43,593 bases of DNA from contig JAAWAV010000040.1 of assembly GCA_022792335.1 (NCBI GenBank), positions 1-43,593 of the forward strand, given 5' to 3'. The translations under genes and the position numbers were made by a program. Source of the DNA: Lachnospiraceae bacterium (lineage in GTDB: Bacteria > Bacillota > Clostridia > Lachnospirales > Lachnospiraceae). A model generated the notes under the pieces. The model ran no database searches, had not been told where the DNA came from, and saw only the letters and a list, made by a program, of their open reading frames with translations. Shown in pieces: positions 18,023 to 26,959 of the stretch (the stretch's first letter is position 1; every line of letters begins with the position of its first letter).

Positions 18023-18594
18023 AGGAAAAGACACTCGCCGAACTGGTGGAAGAGGAGCTGCAGAAAGAAACCCACAAGCATTCCCGCAGACGAATTGCAG
18101 GAGGGACGCTTGGCGTTCTCGTGGTAGTGATTGCGGCAGTAGTCCTGGTGGCAGTGTTCTTGTGTCCGGTCCTGCAAATTTCAGGTAATTCCATGGAAGA
18201 GACGCTTTATGACGGCGATGTTGTAGTAGCGATAAACAGTAAAAATCCGGAAGCCGGAGATGTAATCGCGTTTTATTATGGAAATGATATTTTACTGAAA
18301 CGAGTCATTGCAACCGGGGGACAAACGGTAGATATTGATGAGGACGGCAACGTCTATGTGGACGGTCAGCAGCTTGAAGAGCCTTATGTCAGTGAGAAAA
18401 CTTTGGGGAACTGCGATATTGAACTGCCTTATCAGGTGCCGGAGGGAACCTTTTTTGTACTGGGGGATCATCGATCGGTTTCTATAGACAGCCGGAGCCG
18501 GACCATCGGCTGCGTGGAGAAAAAAATGATAATCGGAAAAATTATGCTCTGTGTCTGGCCCCTGTCAGACATGGGTCTTGTAAGCGGATTTTAG
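18013..18594 (+). CDS. lepB: Type I signal peptidase (bacterial Ser/Lys type)
   Basis: 193-residue membrane protease that removes signal peptides. A basic N-terminus and one membrane helix (about 34-54) are followed by the catalytic Ser60 in SGNSMEETL and the general-base Lys96 in LLKRVIA. The C-terminal box GDHRSVSIDSRTIG-type motif reads GDHRSVSIDSRSRTIG and is complete. It is encoded immediately before the giant adhesin (15-base gap), so it probably processes components of this operon. A second, mechanistically different peptidase lies at 28649. Confidence 0.92.
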   Translation: MGVEEKTLAELVEEELQKETHKHSRRRIAGGTLGVLVVVIAAVVLVAVFLCPVLQISGNSMEETLYDGDVVVAINSKNPEAGDVIAFYYGNDILLKRVIATGGQTVDIDEDGNVYVDGQQLEEPYVSEKTLGNCDIELPYQVPEGTFFVLGDHRSVSIDSRSRTIGCVEKKMIIGKIMLCVWPLSDMGLVSGF

Positions 18595-18609
18595 GGAGGA
18601 GGAAAAAAG

Positions 18610-21600
18610 ATGGTATCTTCGGTATTTAGACAGGCGGCGGAACTTTTACGCAAACGGAAAAGAAATAAACGGTGGATGGCGGTACTTCTTTGCTTAGCAG
18701 TTTTAGTGGCGGCAGGTACCTTTATGCTTTTAAAGCCCACCGGCAGGGCGATGACCCGCGAGGAGAAGGTTTTTCACTGTTCTTACGTGGCTCATGCCCA
18801 TACGGAAACCTGTTATGACGGGGAAGGGGCCTTGCTTTGTGGCTATGGAGATTATGTGATACACACCCATAAGGAGGACTGCTACGGAAGCGAAGGCGCG
18901 CTAGTTTGTCCCCTTCCTGAGGTGGAAGTTCACATTCACGAGGCCGGTTGTTTTGAAGAAGAACAGACCTTGATTTGTGGTCAGGAAAGTGGAAATGGCG
19001 GCCACGAGCATACGGAAGCCTGTTTTACGGGGGAGAGGACCTGCGTCTGCGGACTGGAAGAACATGCCCATACGGAGACATGTTACGGAGAGGATCAAAC
19101 CGGTATCTGTGGTTTGGAAGAACATATTCATGTGGAAGAATGCTATACAGTAGATACCAATCCGGTCTGCGGTCTGGAAATAGGGGCCGGCGGTCATGAA
19201 CATACGGAAGCATGTATTCAGACAGAACAGAGGCTTCTCTGTGAAAAACCGGAAATCAGACCTCATATTCACGAAGCAGGTTGCTATGGAACAGAAGAAA
19301 GCGGAAATGAGGTTCGGATCTGTGGTCTTTTGCAGGTGGAGGAACATATTCACGGGGAAGAATGTTTTGAAACCATAGAGGTTGCCGTTGCAGAGACGAT
19401 GGACCCTACAGTCTCTCAGGAAGAAACATCTGGAGCAGCGGGAGAACAGACAGAGACGGACGGGGAAACAGTAGAAACGGAAGAAACGACGAAGCCGGAA
19501 GGAGAGACGGCAGAAGAGACGAGCGGCGCGGAAGAAGAAACAGAAGAAGTAGAAGAGACGACTGGAACGGAAGAGGAAACAGAAGAAGTAGAAGAGACGA
19601 CTGGAACAGAAGAGGAAACAGCAGAAACAGAGGAGACAGACGGACAGGAAGAGACAGAGGACGTAGAAGAGATTTTTACACAGAGCTGGGAAAACGAACG
19701 GTATATAGTTACGGCCGCCTATAAGGCTGCAGCGAATCTGCCGGAGAATGCAGAGCTTCAGGTGGAGGAGATTACTCCGGAAAGTGATCCGGAACGTTAT
19801 GCAAGGCGAGACGCCCAGGCCCAGGAACTCCTGGAAGAAGATATGAGATTGCGTTGTCTGTTCCATATCGGATTTTATGTAGACGGCGTGGAGGTGGAGC
19901 CGGAAGATACCGTCAAGGTGACAATCCAGTTTCTGGACGAAGAAGGCTGTGCGAAGGGAGCTCCTGTTACAGTAGTCCATTTTAAAGAAGAAGAAACAGA
20001 AATTCTGGAAGGTTCCCAGGTGGATGAAAACGGCGCCTCCAGTTTTGATACCGATTCCTTTTCAGATATTGCACTGTATCTGAATGAGTTTGGCGTACTG
20101 ACGGAAAGCGACGGAAAAGTCCGTGATTACAACGGACTGAAGCAGGAGGTTGAGCGCCTTTCTGAGGGCGGGACTAGAGAGATCACACTGGAAGCAGACT
20201 TTGCCGTCGAGGTAGGTCAGGGGCCTTTGACCCTGCCGATCAATGCAAACGTAGTTCTGGACTTGAACGGCCATACGATTACAGTCAATTCAGGAGTGAG
20301 TTTATTTTCAGTGACCAATAACGCGACGCTGATCGTTAAAGACAGCGGCGGAGAGAATCCGGTTCAGGACTCCGGGGCAGACGAGGGAGAATGGAACGGA
20401 TACGGCTGGACCGGAGATCCGGGAAGTATGGACGGGGGAGTGCTGACCTACTATGAAATTCGTTCAGAGGGCCAGGGCAGCAGTACAGTGGAACGGCTGT
20501 ATCGGCATCAGGTGACCGGGGGCGGAAGGATTATACGAAGAAACAGCGCCGGGGCTTCCAACGACGCGCTGATATTTGTCAAAGAGGGAACATTTACGCT
20601 GGAGGGAGGGATGCTGGAGGGCGGAGGCCTGACCGGCATCATTACTCTGGCGGAGACGCCGCTCATTGCGAACACATTGAATTTGCAGGGCGGCTATATC
20701 TGTAATGGAAAAAGCAGTCTGACTGGGAATAACTGGGTTGATAAAAAATATCAGGCCAGCGGCGGCGCAGTTGTCGCCGGAGCGAATACAAATATTCACT
20801 TGAATGGAACTGTCATTGCCAATAATCGCACCGAATATGCCGGAACACAGGAGAACTGGGGAAGCGGCGGCGGGATTGCCATGCTTGGAAGCGGTACGCT
20901 TCGGATATCCGGCGGAATGGTCACCGGAAATCAGTCCAGTGTATACGGAAAAGGCGGCGGAATCTACACAGCCGACAATGTGGCAGTGACAATGGAAGGC
21001 GGCAGTATCTGCAACAATCTGGATGCTTATCGCGAAGTGACGGGAAGCGTAGCAGAGAGAAAAGCAGAGTACGGACAGTATGACGGCGGCGGCGGAATTT
21101 TGGTGGGTAAAAGCTTCACAATGACTGGCGGCCAGATTGTCGGGAATACGGGAGCCGGAGGCGGTGGAATCCAGACCACGGCAAACGGTTCGGATATCTC
21201 TATCCAGTGCGGCGTCATTGCCCGGAACCTGGCGACGCTCCATGAAGGCGGCGGCCTGGTGGTCGTCGGGGAAAAAGGATATGCAAAGATCAAAGGAGAA
21301 GCAGGCGCTGTCTACATCACCAACAACAGGACGGCGACACTCCATGACTGGGGCGGCGGTGGAATTTTCTGTGTGGAGAATGCGACGGTAAATATTCAGA
21401 GCGCGCTGATTACCAATAACAGGGCTGCGGGCTATGGCGGAGGCGTCGGCGGTTGTTCCAACGCACAGATTGTCGAGATGAGTCCTATCACTCTGGATAT
21501 CGGTACGGCTGTTTACGGAAATCAGGCGGAGGGGAGACGGACAACAGACTCTTGGTACAAAGAACCCGGTTCTTTTACTCAGGATGAGGAATTTGCACAG

Positions 21601-23556
21601 CATGACGGTACCTTTCTCAGTGATTTTTCCCAATGGTTTCAGAATATAGCAGGCTCCAATGGTTACAGCGATTATTACTGTGAGCAGCACAGCATTGTAA
21701 GCAACCGGATGTTAGGAGGGGGGTACTCCAACTGGATCGGAAGCTCCAATAGTACGGCAGATATCAGCGGGCAGAGCGGCAATGAAAGTACGCAGCTTAT
21801 CTTTTCCCGGGAGAAAGACGATGTTCGTACTTCGACCAACCGGATGGGGTTGACGGCAGATCCTTCCGAGCAGTCCAGACAGGCCGCCGCCGGGGCGGCA
21901 AGAGTCTATATCACCGGAAATCACTCAGAAACTCATGGCGGCGGAGTACAGTGCAACGGGATTTTGGTCCTTGGAGACTATCAGGAGTGTATATTCGGGG
22001 ATACTCTGGTTTTGACCGGATTGAAACAGCTATTTGGCGCGGACGGGCAGGAAAAAACTTCCATGGAGGCGGGAAGATTTACCTTCGGCCTCTATGAATA
22101 TGAAGAGACAGAAGAAGAAAACAAAGGAAAGAAAATAGGAGAAGCCGTCAATGGAACAGATGGCACAATCAGCTTCTCTCCCCTTTCCATTACTGGAAAC
22201 GGGACGGACACTTCGTTTTCTGTACAGTATCTGATTTTAGAAGAAGAACCTTCCGTGGGCGGCGTTCTGAAAGACTCTGCCAGATACAGGGTGAGAGCCG
22301 ACGTAGCAATGGATACGCTGACGGCAGTGGGAAACCAGAACTATACCTGGAAACAGTACAACATTGAACAGGTAACCGTGGAACGCTGGTCGGAAGAAGC
22401 CGGAGACTGGGAACCGGTCCGGACAATGACAAAAGACGACTGGCAGGGAACCTCCGGAGCAAAAACGGCTTCTCTGACGGAACCGGGAGTACCGACGTTT
22501 GTCAACCGGGAAATTGAAAAAATAGACTTGAGGATTCAGAAGGACTGGAAAGACGGCAGCGCTACAGATGAGGCCAAAGCGTATATCCAGTCTGTCACTG
22601 TACAACTTTATCGAAGCGAGGATGACGGAGGCTCCTGGTCGGAATATGATCCGGCCGGAGACAGCGGGACAAAAGAGCTGACAGAAGCTGACGGCTGGAC
22701 CTATGAATGGAAGGGACTGGATGTCCGGAGAGACGGCCAGATTTATCAGTACAAAGTCAAGGAAATAGGGATCAATTTTATGCCTGACAGCCCCTTTGAC
22801 GAAGGAGATTTTGTCAATGACGGGGCGAAAGAAACAGACACGAAGGTAGAAACATCCGGAGGGCTTGGGGCTAGCACGCTCACCATTATCAACACACATG
22901 TAGACGATTTGAAGTACAGTTTACGTCTGTCCAAATGGATCGGAGATGAAACGGGAGCTTCGACCGGTTCTTTACTGGCCGGCGCAGAGTTTTCCCTGTA
23001 CCGGATAAATCCGGATGGCAACGAGACGTTGCTTAGTTTCACCGGGAGTAATGGGAGCTTTGAATATGTCGGTGATGCGGACGCAGAGGTTGTGGAAGAA
23101 AGAGCGCAGTCAGAAGAAGAGCTGTCGGAGGGGGTGCAGGCGGAAGAAGAGCATCCGGAAACAGAGGGACTGCAGAAACCTTTTGTAACATTGATTACCA
23201 ACCAGAACGGCGAAATATTTGTCCGGAATCTGCCGGCAGGGACATATCGAATCCGGGAGACGAAGGCCCCCGCTGGATATCTGCCAGTGGAAGATATGGA
23301 TGTGAAAGTGGATGCGGACGCGGCGGCAGAGTCTGGGGCGCCTGTGAAGGAGGATGCAGCCGATTCGGCAGCAGGAATACGGACGGAGGTTCCGACAGAA
23401 GTCCGCGTAGAGATTGTGGATCCCCTTTATTCTTATACACTTCCGGAGTCCGGCGGTATCGGAACGACAATATTCTATCTTGCAGGTGGAAGCCTGATAA
23501 TTGTGGCGGGAATCCTGCTGTTGATCCGACGACGCATCATCAATAGGACGAAATAA
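18610..23556 (+). CDS. Giant sortase-anchored surface protein with HxH-C repeats
   Basis: 1648-residue putative adhesin or pilus backbone/tip. A signal or anchor helix lies at about 20-40. Residues 57-256 hold nine HxHxxxC units, each about 21-25 residues, most closed by a second Cys in CGL-like context. Residues 260-356 are Glu/Thr-rich with a tandem 13-residue repeat. A central region (about 510-1130) is rich in GGG-containing short strands, typical of a right-handed beta-helix. Cna-B/pilin-type beta domains follow (about 1157-1240, 1304-1432 and 1436-1560), with the last containing LPAGTYRIRETKAPAGYLPV. The sorting signal LPESG (1611-1615), a membrane helix and a basic tail (RRRIINRTK) end it. 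The sortase gene follows directly. Confidence 0.9.
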   Translation: MVSSVFRQAAELLRKRKRNKRWMAVLLCLAVLVAAGTFMLLKPTGRAMTREEKVFHCSYVAHAHTETCYDGEGALLCGYGDYVIHTHKEDCYGSEGALVCPLPEVEVHIHEAGCFEEEQTLICGQESGNGGHEHTEACFTGERTCVCGLEEHAHTETCYGEDQTGICGLEEHIHVEECYTVDTNPVCGLEIGAGGHEHTEACIQTEQRLLCEKPEIRPHIHEAGCYGTEESGNEVRICGLLQVEEHIHGEECFETIEVAVAETMDPTVSQEETSGAAGEQTETDGETVETEETTKPEGETAEETSGAEEETEEVEETTGTEEETEEVEETTGTEEETAETEETDGQEETEDVEEIFTQSWENERYIVTAAYKAAANLPENAELQVEEITPESDPERYARRDAQAQELLEEDMRLRCLFHIGFYVDGVEVEPEDTVKVTIQFLDEEGCAKGAPVTVVHFKEEETEILEGSQVDENGASSFDTDSFSDIALYLNEFGVLTESDGKVRDYNGLKQEVERLSEGGTREITLEADFAVEVGQGPLTLPINANVVLDLNGHTITVNSGVSLFSVTNNATLIVKDSGGENPVQDSGADEGEWNGYGWTGDPGSMDGGVLTYYEIRSEGQGSSTVERLYRHQVTGGGRIIRRNSAGASNDALIFVKEGTFTLEGGMLEGGGLTGIITLAETPLIANTLNLQGGYICNGKSSLTGNNWVDKKYQASGGAVVAGANTNIHLNGTVIANNRTEYAGTQENWGSGGGIAMLGSGTLRISGGMVTGNQSSVYGKGGGIYTADNVAVTMEGGSICNNLDAYREVTGSVAERKAEYGQYDGGGGILVGKSFTMTGGQIVGNTGAGGGGIQTTANGSDISIQCGVIARNLATLHEGGGLVVVGEKGYAKIKGEAGAVYITNNRTATLHDWGGGGIFCVENATVNIQSALITNNRAAGYGGGVGGCSNAQIVEMSPITLDIGTAVYGNQAEGRRTTDSWYKEPGSFTQDEEFAQHDGTFLSDFSQWFQNIAGSNGYSDYYCEQHSIVSNRMLGGGYSNWIGSSNSTADISGQSGNESTQLIFSREKDDVRTSTNRMGLTADPSEQSRQAAAGAARVYITGNHSETHGGGVQCNGILVLGDYQECIFGDTLVLTGLKQLFGADGQEKTSMEAGRFTFGLYEYEETEEENKGKKIGEAVNGTDGTISFSPLSITGNGTDTSFSVQYLILEEEPSVGGVLKDSARYRVRADVAMDTLTAVGNQNYTWKQYNIEQVTVERWSEEAGDWEPVRTMTKDDWQGTSGAKTASLTEPGVPTFVNREIEKIDLRIQKDWKDGSATDEAKAYIQSVTVQLYRSEDDGGSWSEYDPAGDSGTKELTEADGWTYEWKGLDVRRDGQIYQYKVKEIGINFMPDSPFDEGDFVNDGAKETDTKVETSGGLGASTLTIINTHVDDLKYSLRLSKWIGDETGASTGSLLAGAEFSLYRINPDGNETLLSFTGSNGSFEYVGDADAEVVEERAQSEEELSEGVQAEEEHPETEGLQKPFVTLITNQNGEIFVRNLPAGTYRIRETKAPAGYLPVEDMDVKVDADAAAESGAPVKEDAADSAAGIRTEVPTEVRVEIVDPLYSYTLPESGGIGTTIFYLAGGSLIIVAGILLLIRRRIINRTK
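19531..19647 (+). repeat. 39-bp tandem repeat inside the adhesin gene
   Basis: Two nearly identical 39-bp units (19531-19569 and 19570-19608) encode the 13-residue block EEETEEVEETTGT. A third diverged copy covers 19609-19647. The frame is kept, so repeat number could change stalk length without disrupting the gene. Confidence 0.8.
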
Positions 23557-23598
23557 GAGAGCCAGAAAGCCACAGGAAAAAACAACGAATATCAGTAA

Positions 23599-23631
23599 CC
23601 CGGTTCTGCTCCGAGAGGGAGCAGGGCCGGG
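23599..23631 (+). other. Intercistronic hairpin between adhesin and sortase
   Basis: A 14-bp stem, CCCGGTTCTGCTCC (23599-23612) with GGAGCAGGGCCGGG (23618-23631), has two G-U pairs and a 5-base loop. No T-tract follows, so it is not a typical terminator. It may be a processing or stability element that sets the adhesin-to-sortase ratio. Confidence 0.6.
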
Positions 23632-23679
23632 AACATCAGGAAAGAATACTCGATACAGCAGTAAGGAGAGGCCCGCAGG

Positions 23680-24558
23680 ATGAAGAAATTTTTGAAAAAA
23701 CGTGCGGTAGGGATCGCTTTGGTCATAGTCATGGTTGCGGGACTGTGCTTAATTCTGTATCCTACGGTCAGCGACTGGTGGAATACCTTCCGCCAGACCC
23801 GCGCGATTACTTCCTATATAGAATCAGTGGAAGAAATGGCGGAGGCGGAATGTGAGACGATGATGGAAGCGGCCCGTTCTTATAACGAAAAGCTGGCGGC
23901 GCGAAATGCCGGATTTGTTCTCAGCAGACAGGAAGAAGAGGAATATCTCTCTCTTCTGGATATTTCCGGTACGGGAATCATGGGATATGTCCAGATTCCA
24001 TCTATAGGAGTGAATCTTCCGATTTATCATGGGACGGATGCAGATGTTTTGCAAACGGCTATCGGTCATTTGACCGGGAGCAGTCTCCCTGTAGGAGGGG
24101 AAAGCGCCCACTGTCTGATTTCCGGACACCGGGGGCTGCCATCGGCGAAGCTTTTTACCGATCTGGACCGGTTAGAGGAGGGGGATATTTTCACCCTGAC
24201 GGTATTGAATCAGACAGCCACTTATCAGGTGGACCAGATACGGGTGGTTCTGCCGGAGGAACATCAGGGCCTTGGAATCGAATCGGGGGAGGATTTTTGT
24301 ACACTGATTACCTGTACTCCTTACGGAGTCAATAGCCACAGACTTTTGGTGCGCGGACGGCGGATAGCAAACCTTACCGGGGAACAGGAAGTCCGGGCAG
24401 AAGCAGTGAAGTATCCGGCTTACCGGGCGGTTTTAATTATCGGGATTCCACTGGTGCTTTTTATTCTTCTGGTTCTGGCAGTCTATCGTCTGATCAGACG
24501 CCCCAAAAAGAGTACAGGAGAACTTTTGGCAGATTTGAGGAAAGACGATCATTCATAA
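23680..24558 (+). CDS. Class C (pilus-type) sortase
   Basis: 292-residue membrane transpeptidase that joins pilin subunits and/or attaches surface proteins. An N-terminal helix (about 10-28) and a C-terminal helix (about 248-270) flank the catalytic domain, the topology of class C enzymes. The catalytic residues are His150 (ISGHRG), Cys212 (TLITCTPYG) and Arg221 (SHRLLVRG). The preceding LPESG protein is the obvious substrate, and the LIKTG protein at 26960 may be another. A lid motif is not obvious. Ribosome site AAGGAGAG. Confidence 0.92.
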   Translation: MKKFLKKRAVGIALVIVMVAGLCLILYPTVSDWWNTFRQTRAITSYIESVEEMAEAECETMMEAARSYNEKLAARNAGFVLSRQEEEEYLSLLDISGTGIMGYVQIPSIGVNLPIYHGTDADVLQTAIGHLTGSSLPVGGESAHCLISGHRGLPSAKLFTDLDRLEEGDIFTLTVLNQTATYQVDQIRVVLPEEHQGLGIESGEDFCTLITCTPYGVNSHRLLVRGRRIANLTGEQEVRAEAVKYPAYRAVLIIGIPLVLFILLVLAVYRLIRRPKKSTGELLADLRKDDHS

Positions 24559-24579
24559 CAAGTGAAGGAGGGATGGCTC

Positions 24580-25644
24580 ATGAAAAAGAAAGGAATCTGT
24601 TCGGCCATAGTGGTTTTGCTGGCGGTGGGCCTGTGCCTTGCAAGGCCGGTTATCGGCGGAGCGGCGGAAGATACCGAATATCTGAAAAAACCATGTTCTG
24701 TGACGGTTCAGACCGGAAATAAGGAATATGAAGAAGATATGGAAGAGGCCCAGGTAGTCCTGGAACTATATAAGGTGGCAGACGCAGTGGCAGTACAGGG
24801 AAATGCCGGCTATGTCTATGAACTTACGGAAGCATATAAAGGCCTGACGGTGAAAGAAAATCCCGAGAGGGAGGACTGGATGGCTCTTGCGGAGGAGGCA
24901 GCGAAGCGAACCCTGGCTCCGGAAGAGAATCGAACTCCGATGGATCCTGACGTACAGGGAAATCCCGGGGAACGGATAGGGACAGGAAGCGGTCTGTATC
25001 TGCTGGTTGCCAGAGGAAGTGACTTGGAGACGTATACAGACGTCATACAGACAGAGGATGGGGAGAAACTGGTCACAGTTGCCAAATCCCCTCGGTATAC
25101 GTATCTGTTTGAGCCGCAACTGCTCTCCTTGCCCGTGGGGGATCCGGAGAATGGAGCAGCCATGAATACAGTCTCTTCGGGAAACTGGGTTTATGACACG
25201 GCGGTGGCATTAAAGACAGAACGGGTTCCAAGGTATGGTTCCCTGGAAATCGTAAAGACTCTGCAAAGCTATGAGACGAAGGAACCGGCCATGTTTGTAT
25301 TCCAGATTGAGGCGGTTTTGGATGGAGAGACAGTCTACAGTGACGTGGAGAGCCTGATTTTTGAAGAGGCGGGACGCCAGAAGATACGTTTGGAAAATCA
25401 GTTTCCGGCCGGAGCCCAGGTGACTGTGACGGAGGTTTATAGCGGAGCGGTCTATCATTTGGAGACGGAGGAATCGCAGACGGTAGAAATTGTCGCAGAC
25501 TCAGCAGGTTTAGCAGAATTTATCAATGATTACGAAGAAGAGCAAAAAGGCGGGCACGGAGTTGTCAACCAGTTTAATTACAGCGGTACAGGAGCTTTTG
25601 ACGGATGGGAATGGACGCAGATTTCGGCGGGAAATCCGGAATAG
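24580..25644 (+). CDS. Pilin-like secreted protein without sorting signal
   Basis: 354-residue secreted protein from ATG 24580, preceded by GAAGGAGGG. The upstream in-frame start at 24562 lacks a good site. The signal peptide is KKKGICSAIVVLLAVGLCL...GGAAE. An N-terminal pilin-like region contains GLYLLVARG and TYLFEPQLLSLP, seen in shaft-type pilins. A Cna-B/FctA-like beta domain (about 215-330) contains YGSLEIVKTLQSYE, YSDVESLIFEEAGRQKI and FINDYEEE. The protein ends in GWEWTQISAGNPE with no LPxTG motif, membrane helix or basic tail. It may be held by interaction or isopeptide linkage; this is inference. Confidence 0.75.
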   Translation: MKKKGICSAIVVLLAVGLCLARPVIGGAAEDTEYLKKPCSVTVQTGNKEYEEDMEEAQVVLELYKVADAVAVQGNAGYVYELTEAYKGLTVKENPEREDWMALAEEAAKRTLAPEENRTPMDPDVQGNPGERIGTGSGLYLLVARGSDLETYTDVIQTEDGEKLVTVAKSPRYTYLFEPQLLSLPVGDPENGAAMNTVSSGNWVYDTAVALKTERVPRYGSLEIVKTLQSYETKEPAMFVFQIEAVLDGETVYSDVESLIFEEAGRQKIRLENQFPAGAQVTVTEVYSGAVYHLETEESQTVEIVADSAGLAEFINDYEEEQKGGHGVVNQFNYSGTGAFDGWEWTQISAGNPE

Positions 25645-25657
25645 GAGGGATGTAGAT

Positions 25658-26170
25658 ATGAAAAAGAAAAGCAATCTCCTGGCGGTTCTTGCGCTGGCGG
25701 TGATACTGAGTGCCGGAATCGGAAAGGCGTGGGCTTATTTTACGACTTACGCAGAAGCCGCCGGAGGGTACACCATTGAGCTTGGAGACCGGACGGAAAT
25801 TCAGGAAGAGTTCGGAGAATGGACCAAACGGGTTTCAGTCTCCAACAATGAGACTTCCGGGCAATCCGTATATATCCGGGCTAAAGCATTCAGCGGGAAT
25901 GCCTATGAGCTCACTTATGAGGATGAATCGGGAAAATGGACGCCGGGAGACGGCGGATACTACTATTACAGTGACCCGGTAAAAGCCGGAGAGGCTACAG
26001 GGGAACTCCTGGTCCATATCGGAAACATCCCTCAAAATGCAAACGAGGGAGACCGTTTCCATGTGGCTGTTGTTTATGAAAGTACGCCGGTCCGGTATGA
26101 TGCAGATGGAAATCCGTATGCAGACTGGAATGAAGTCCTGGATACTGGGGCAACGGAAGGGGGAGAGTGA
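25658..26170 (+). CDS. SipW-dependent-type secreted protein (TasA/CalY-like), small
   Basis: 170 residues. The N-terminus MKKKSNLLAVLALAVILSAG followed by AWAYFTTYAEAAGG matches the SipW-dependent signal peptide pattern in which the cleaved region ends near AYFT. The mature part has alternating beta-like segments (WTKRVSVSNNETSGQSVYIRAKAFSG, GELLVHIGNIPQ and FHVAVVYEST). In Bacillus, such proteins (TasA, CalY) are matured by SipW and build extracellular fibres. A SipW-type peptidase is encoded 2.5 kb downstream in the same operon. The chosen ATG follows AGGAGGG; the longer frame from 25526 lies inside the previous gene. Confidence 0.78.
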   Translation: MKKKSNLLAVLALAVILSAGIGKAWAYFTTYAEAAGGYTIELGDRTEIQEEFGEWTKRVSVSNNETSGQSVYIRAKAFSGNAYELTYEDESGKWTPGDGGYYYYSDPVKAGEATGELLVHIGNIPQNANEGDRFHVAVVYESTPVRYDADGNPYADWNEVLDTGATEGGE

Positions 26171-26172
26171 GC

Positions 26173-26949
26173 ATGAAAAGACCGAAAAAACTTCTGCCGC
26201 CGGCCCTGACAGCAGTGATGTTTGTCGCAGCCATGGCGATGTTACTCTTCGGCTCTGTGGAAAGCACAAGGGCGGCGCTGACTTATTATTCCGAGACGTA
26301 TGCTTCCAGGGTCCAGATGTATAATATCGGCGTATCTTTAAAGGAAAATGGAGAGCGGGTTTCCTGGAGAGATTATAACAGCGCCGGAAACGGAACCTGG
26401 AATGAACATACGGGAGTACTTCTTTCCCACATGTTGGAAGAAGGGGAATCTCTGAAACTGGGAAAAACCTATGAGGAAGTTCTGAATGTGGTCAACAGCG
26501 GGACCATTAACCAGTATGTGCGGGTAACCATTTATAAATACTGGATGGATGCAGAGGGAAAGAAACTGCAGGAACTTTCCCCGGCTCTGATTGATCTGAA
26601 CTTGGTCAATCTGGGAAGCGACTGGATCCTGGATGAAGAGGCGACAACGCCGGAACGGACGGTACTATATTACAAGAAACTCCTGTATGCGGAGGGAGAA
26701 GGCGTATCGGAGACGTCGCCTTTTGCCGATACACTGACGATTGACGGTATGGTGGCTTCCAAAGTGAGTCAGGAGAAAGTGACAGAGGGAGGCTATACGA
26801 CGATTACCACGTCCTATGATTATGACGGAGTTCAGTTTATGCTGGAAGCCAAGGTGGACGCCGTACAGGAACACAATGCGGAAGATGCGATTTTGAGTGC
26901 ATGGGGAAGATCTGTGACAGTCAGCAATCATATGCTGAGTCTGGATTAA
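26173..26949 (+). CDS. SipW-dependent-type secreted protein, large
   Basis: 258 residues. The signal region PPALTAVMFVAAMAMLLFGSV is followed by ESTRAALTYYSETYASR, the SipW-type cleavage neighbourhood. Residues 40-250 look beta-rich (YNIGVSLKENGERVSWRDY, VLNVVNSGTINQYVRVTIYKYW and VQFMLEAKVDAVQEHNAEDAI), recalling CalY/TasA-family fibre proteins. It starts two bases after its smaller neighbour stops. A GTG at 26167 is possible but ATG 26173 fits the GGGGGAG site better. Together the two may form a major/minor fibre subunit pair; that is inference. Confidence 0.75.
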   Translation: MKRPKKLLPPALTAVMFVAAMAMLLFGSVESTRAALTYYSETYASRVQMYNIGVSLKENGERVSWRDYNSAGNGTWNEHTGVLLSHMLEEGESLKLGKTYEEVLNVVNSGTINQYVRVTIYKYWMDAEGKKLQELSPALIDLNLVNLGSDWILDEEATTPERTVLYYKKLLYAEGEGVSETSPFADTLTIDGMVASKVSQEKVTEGGYTTITTSYDYDGVQFMLEAKVDAVQEHNAEDAILSAWGRSVTVSNHMLSLD

Positions 26950-26959
26950 GGAGGATAGC

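Noticed and set aside
19531-19647. CRISPR-like repeats
   Set aside because: Units are directly adjacent with no spacers and stay in the adhesin frame.
18901-19980. 359-codon minus ORF with many Cys and Phe
   Set aside because: Its composition is the complement of the HxH-C and Glu-rich repeats of the adhesin; not a real protein.
20464-21690. 408-codon minus ORF inside the adhesin gene
   Set aside because: A mirror of the glycine-rich repeats on the coding strand; no family signature.
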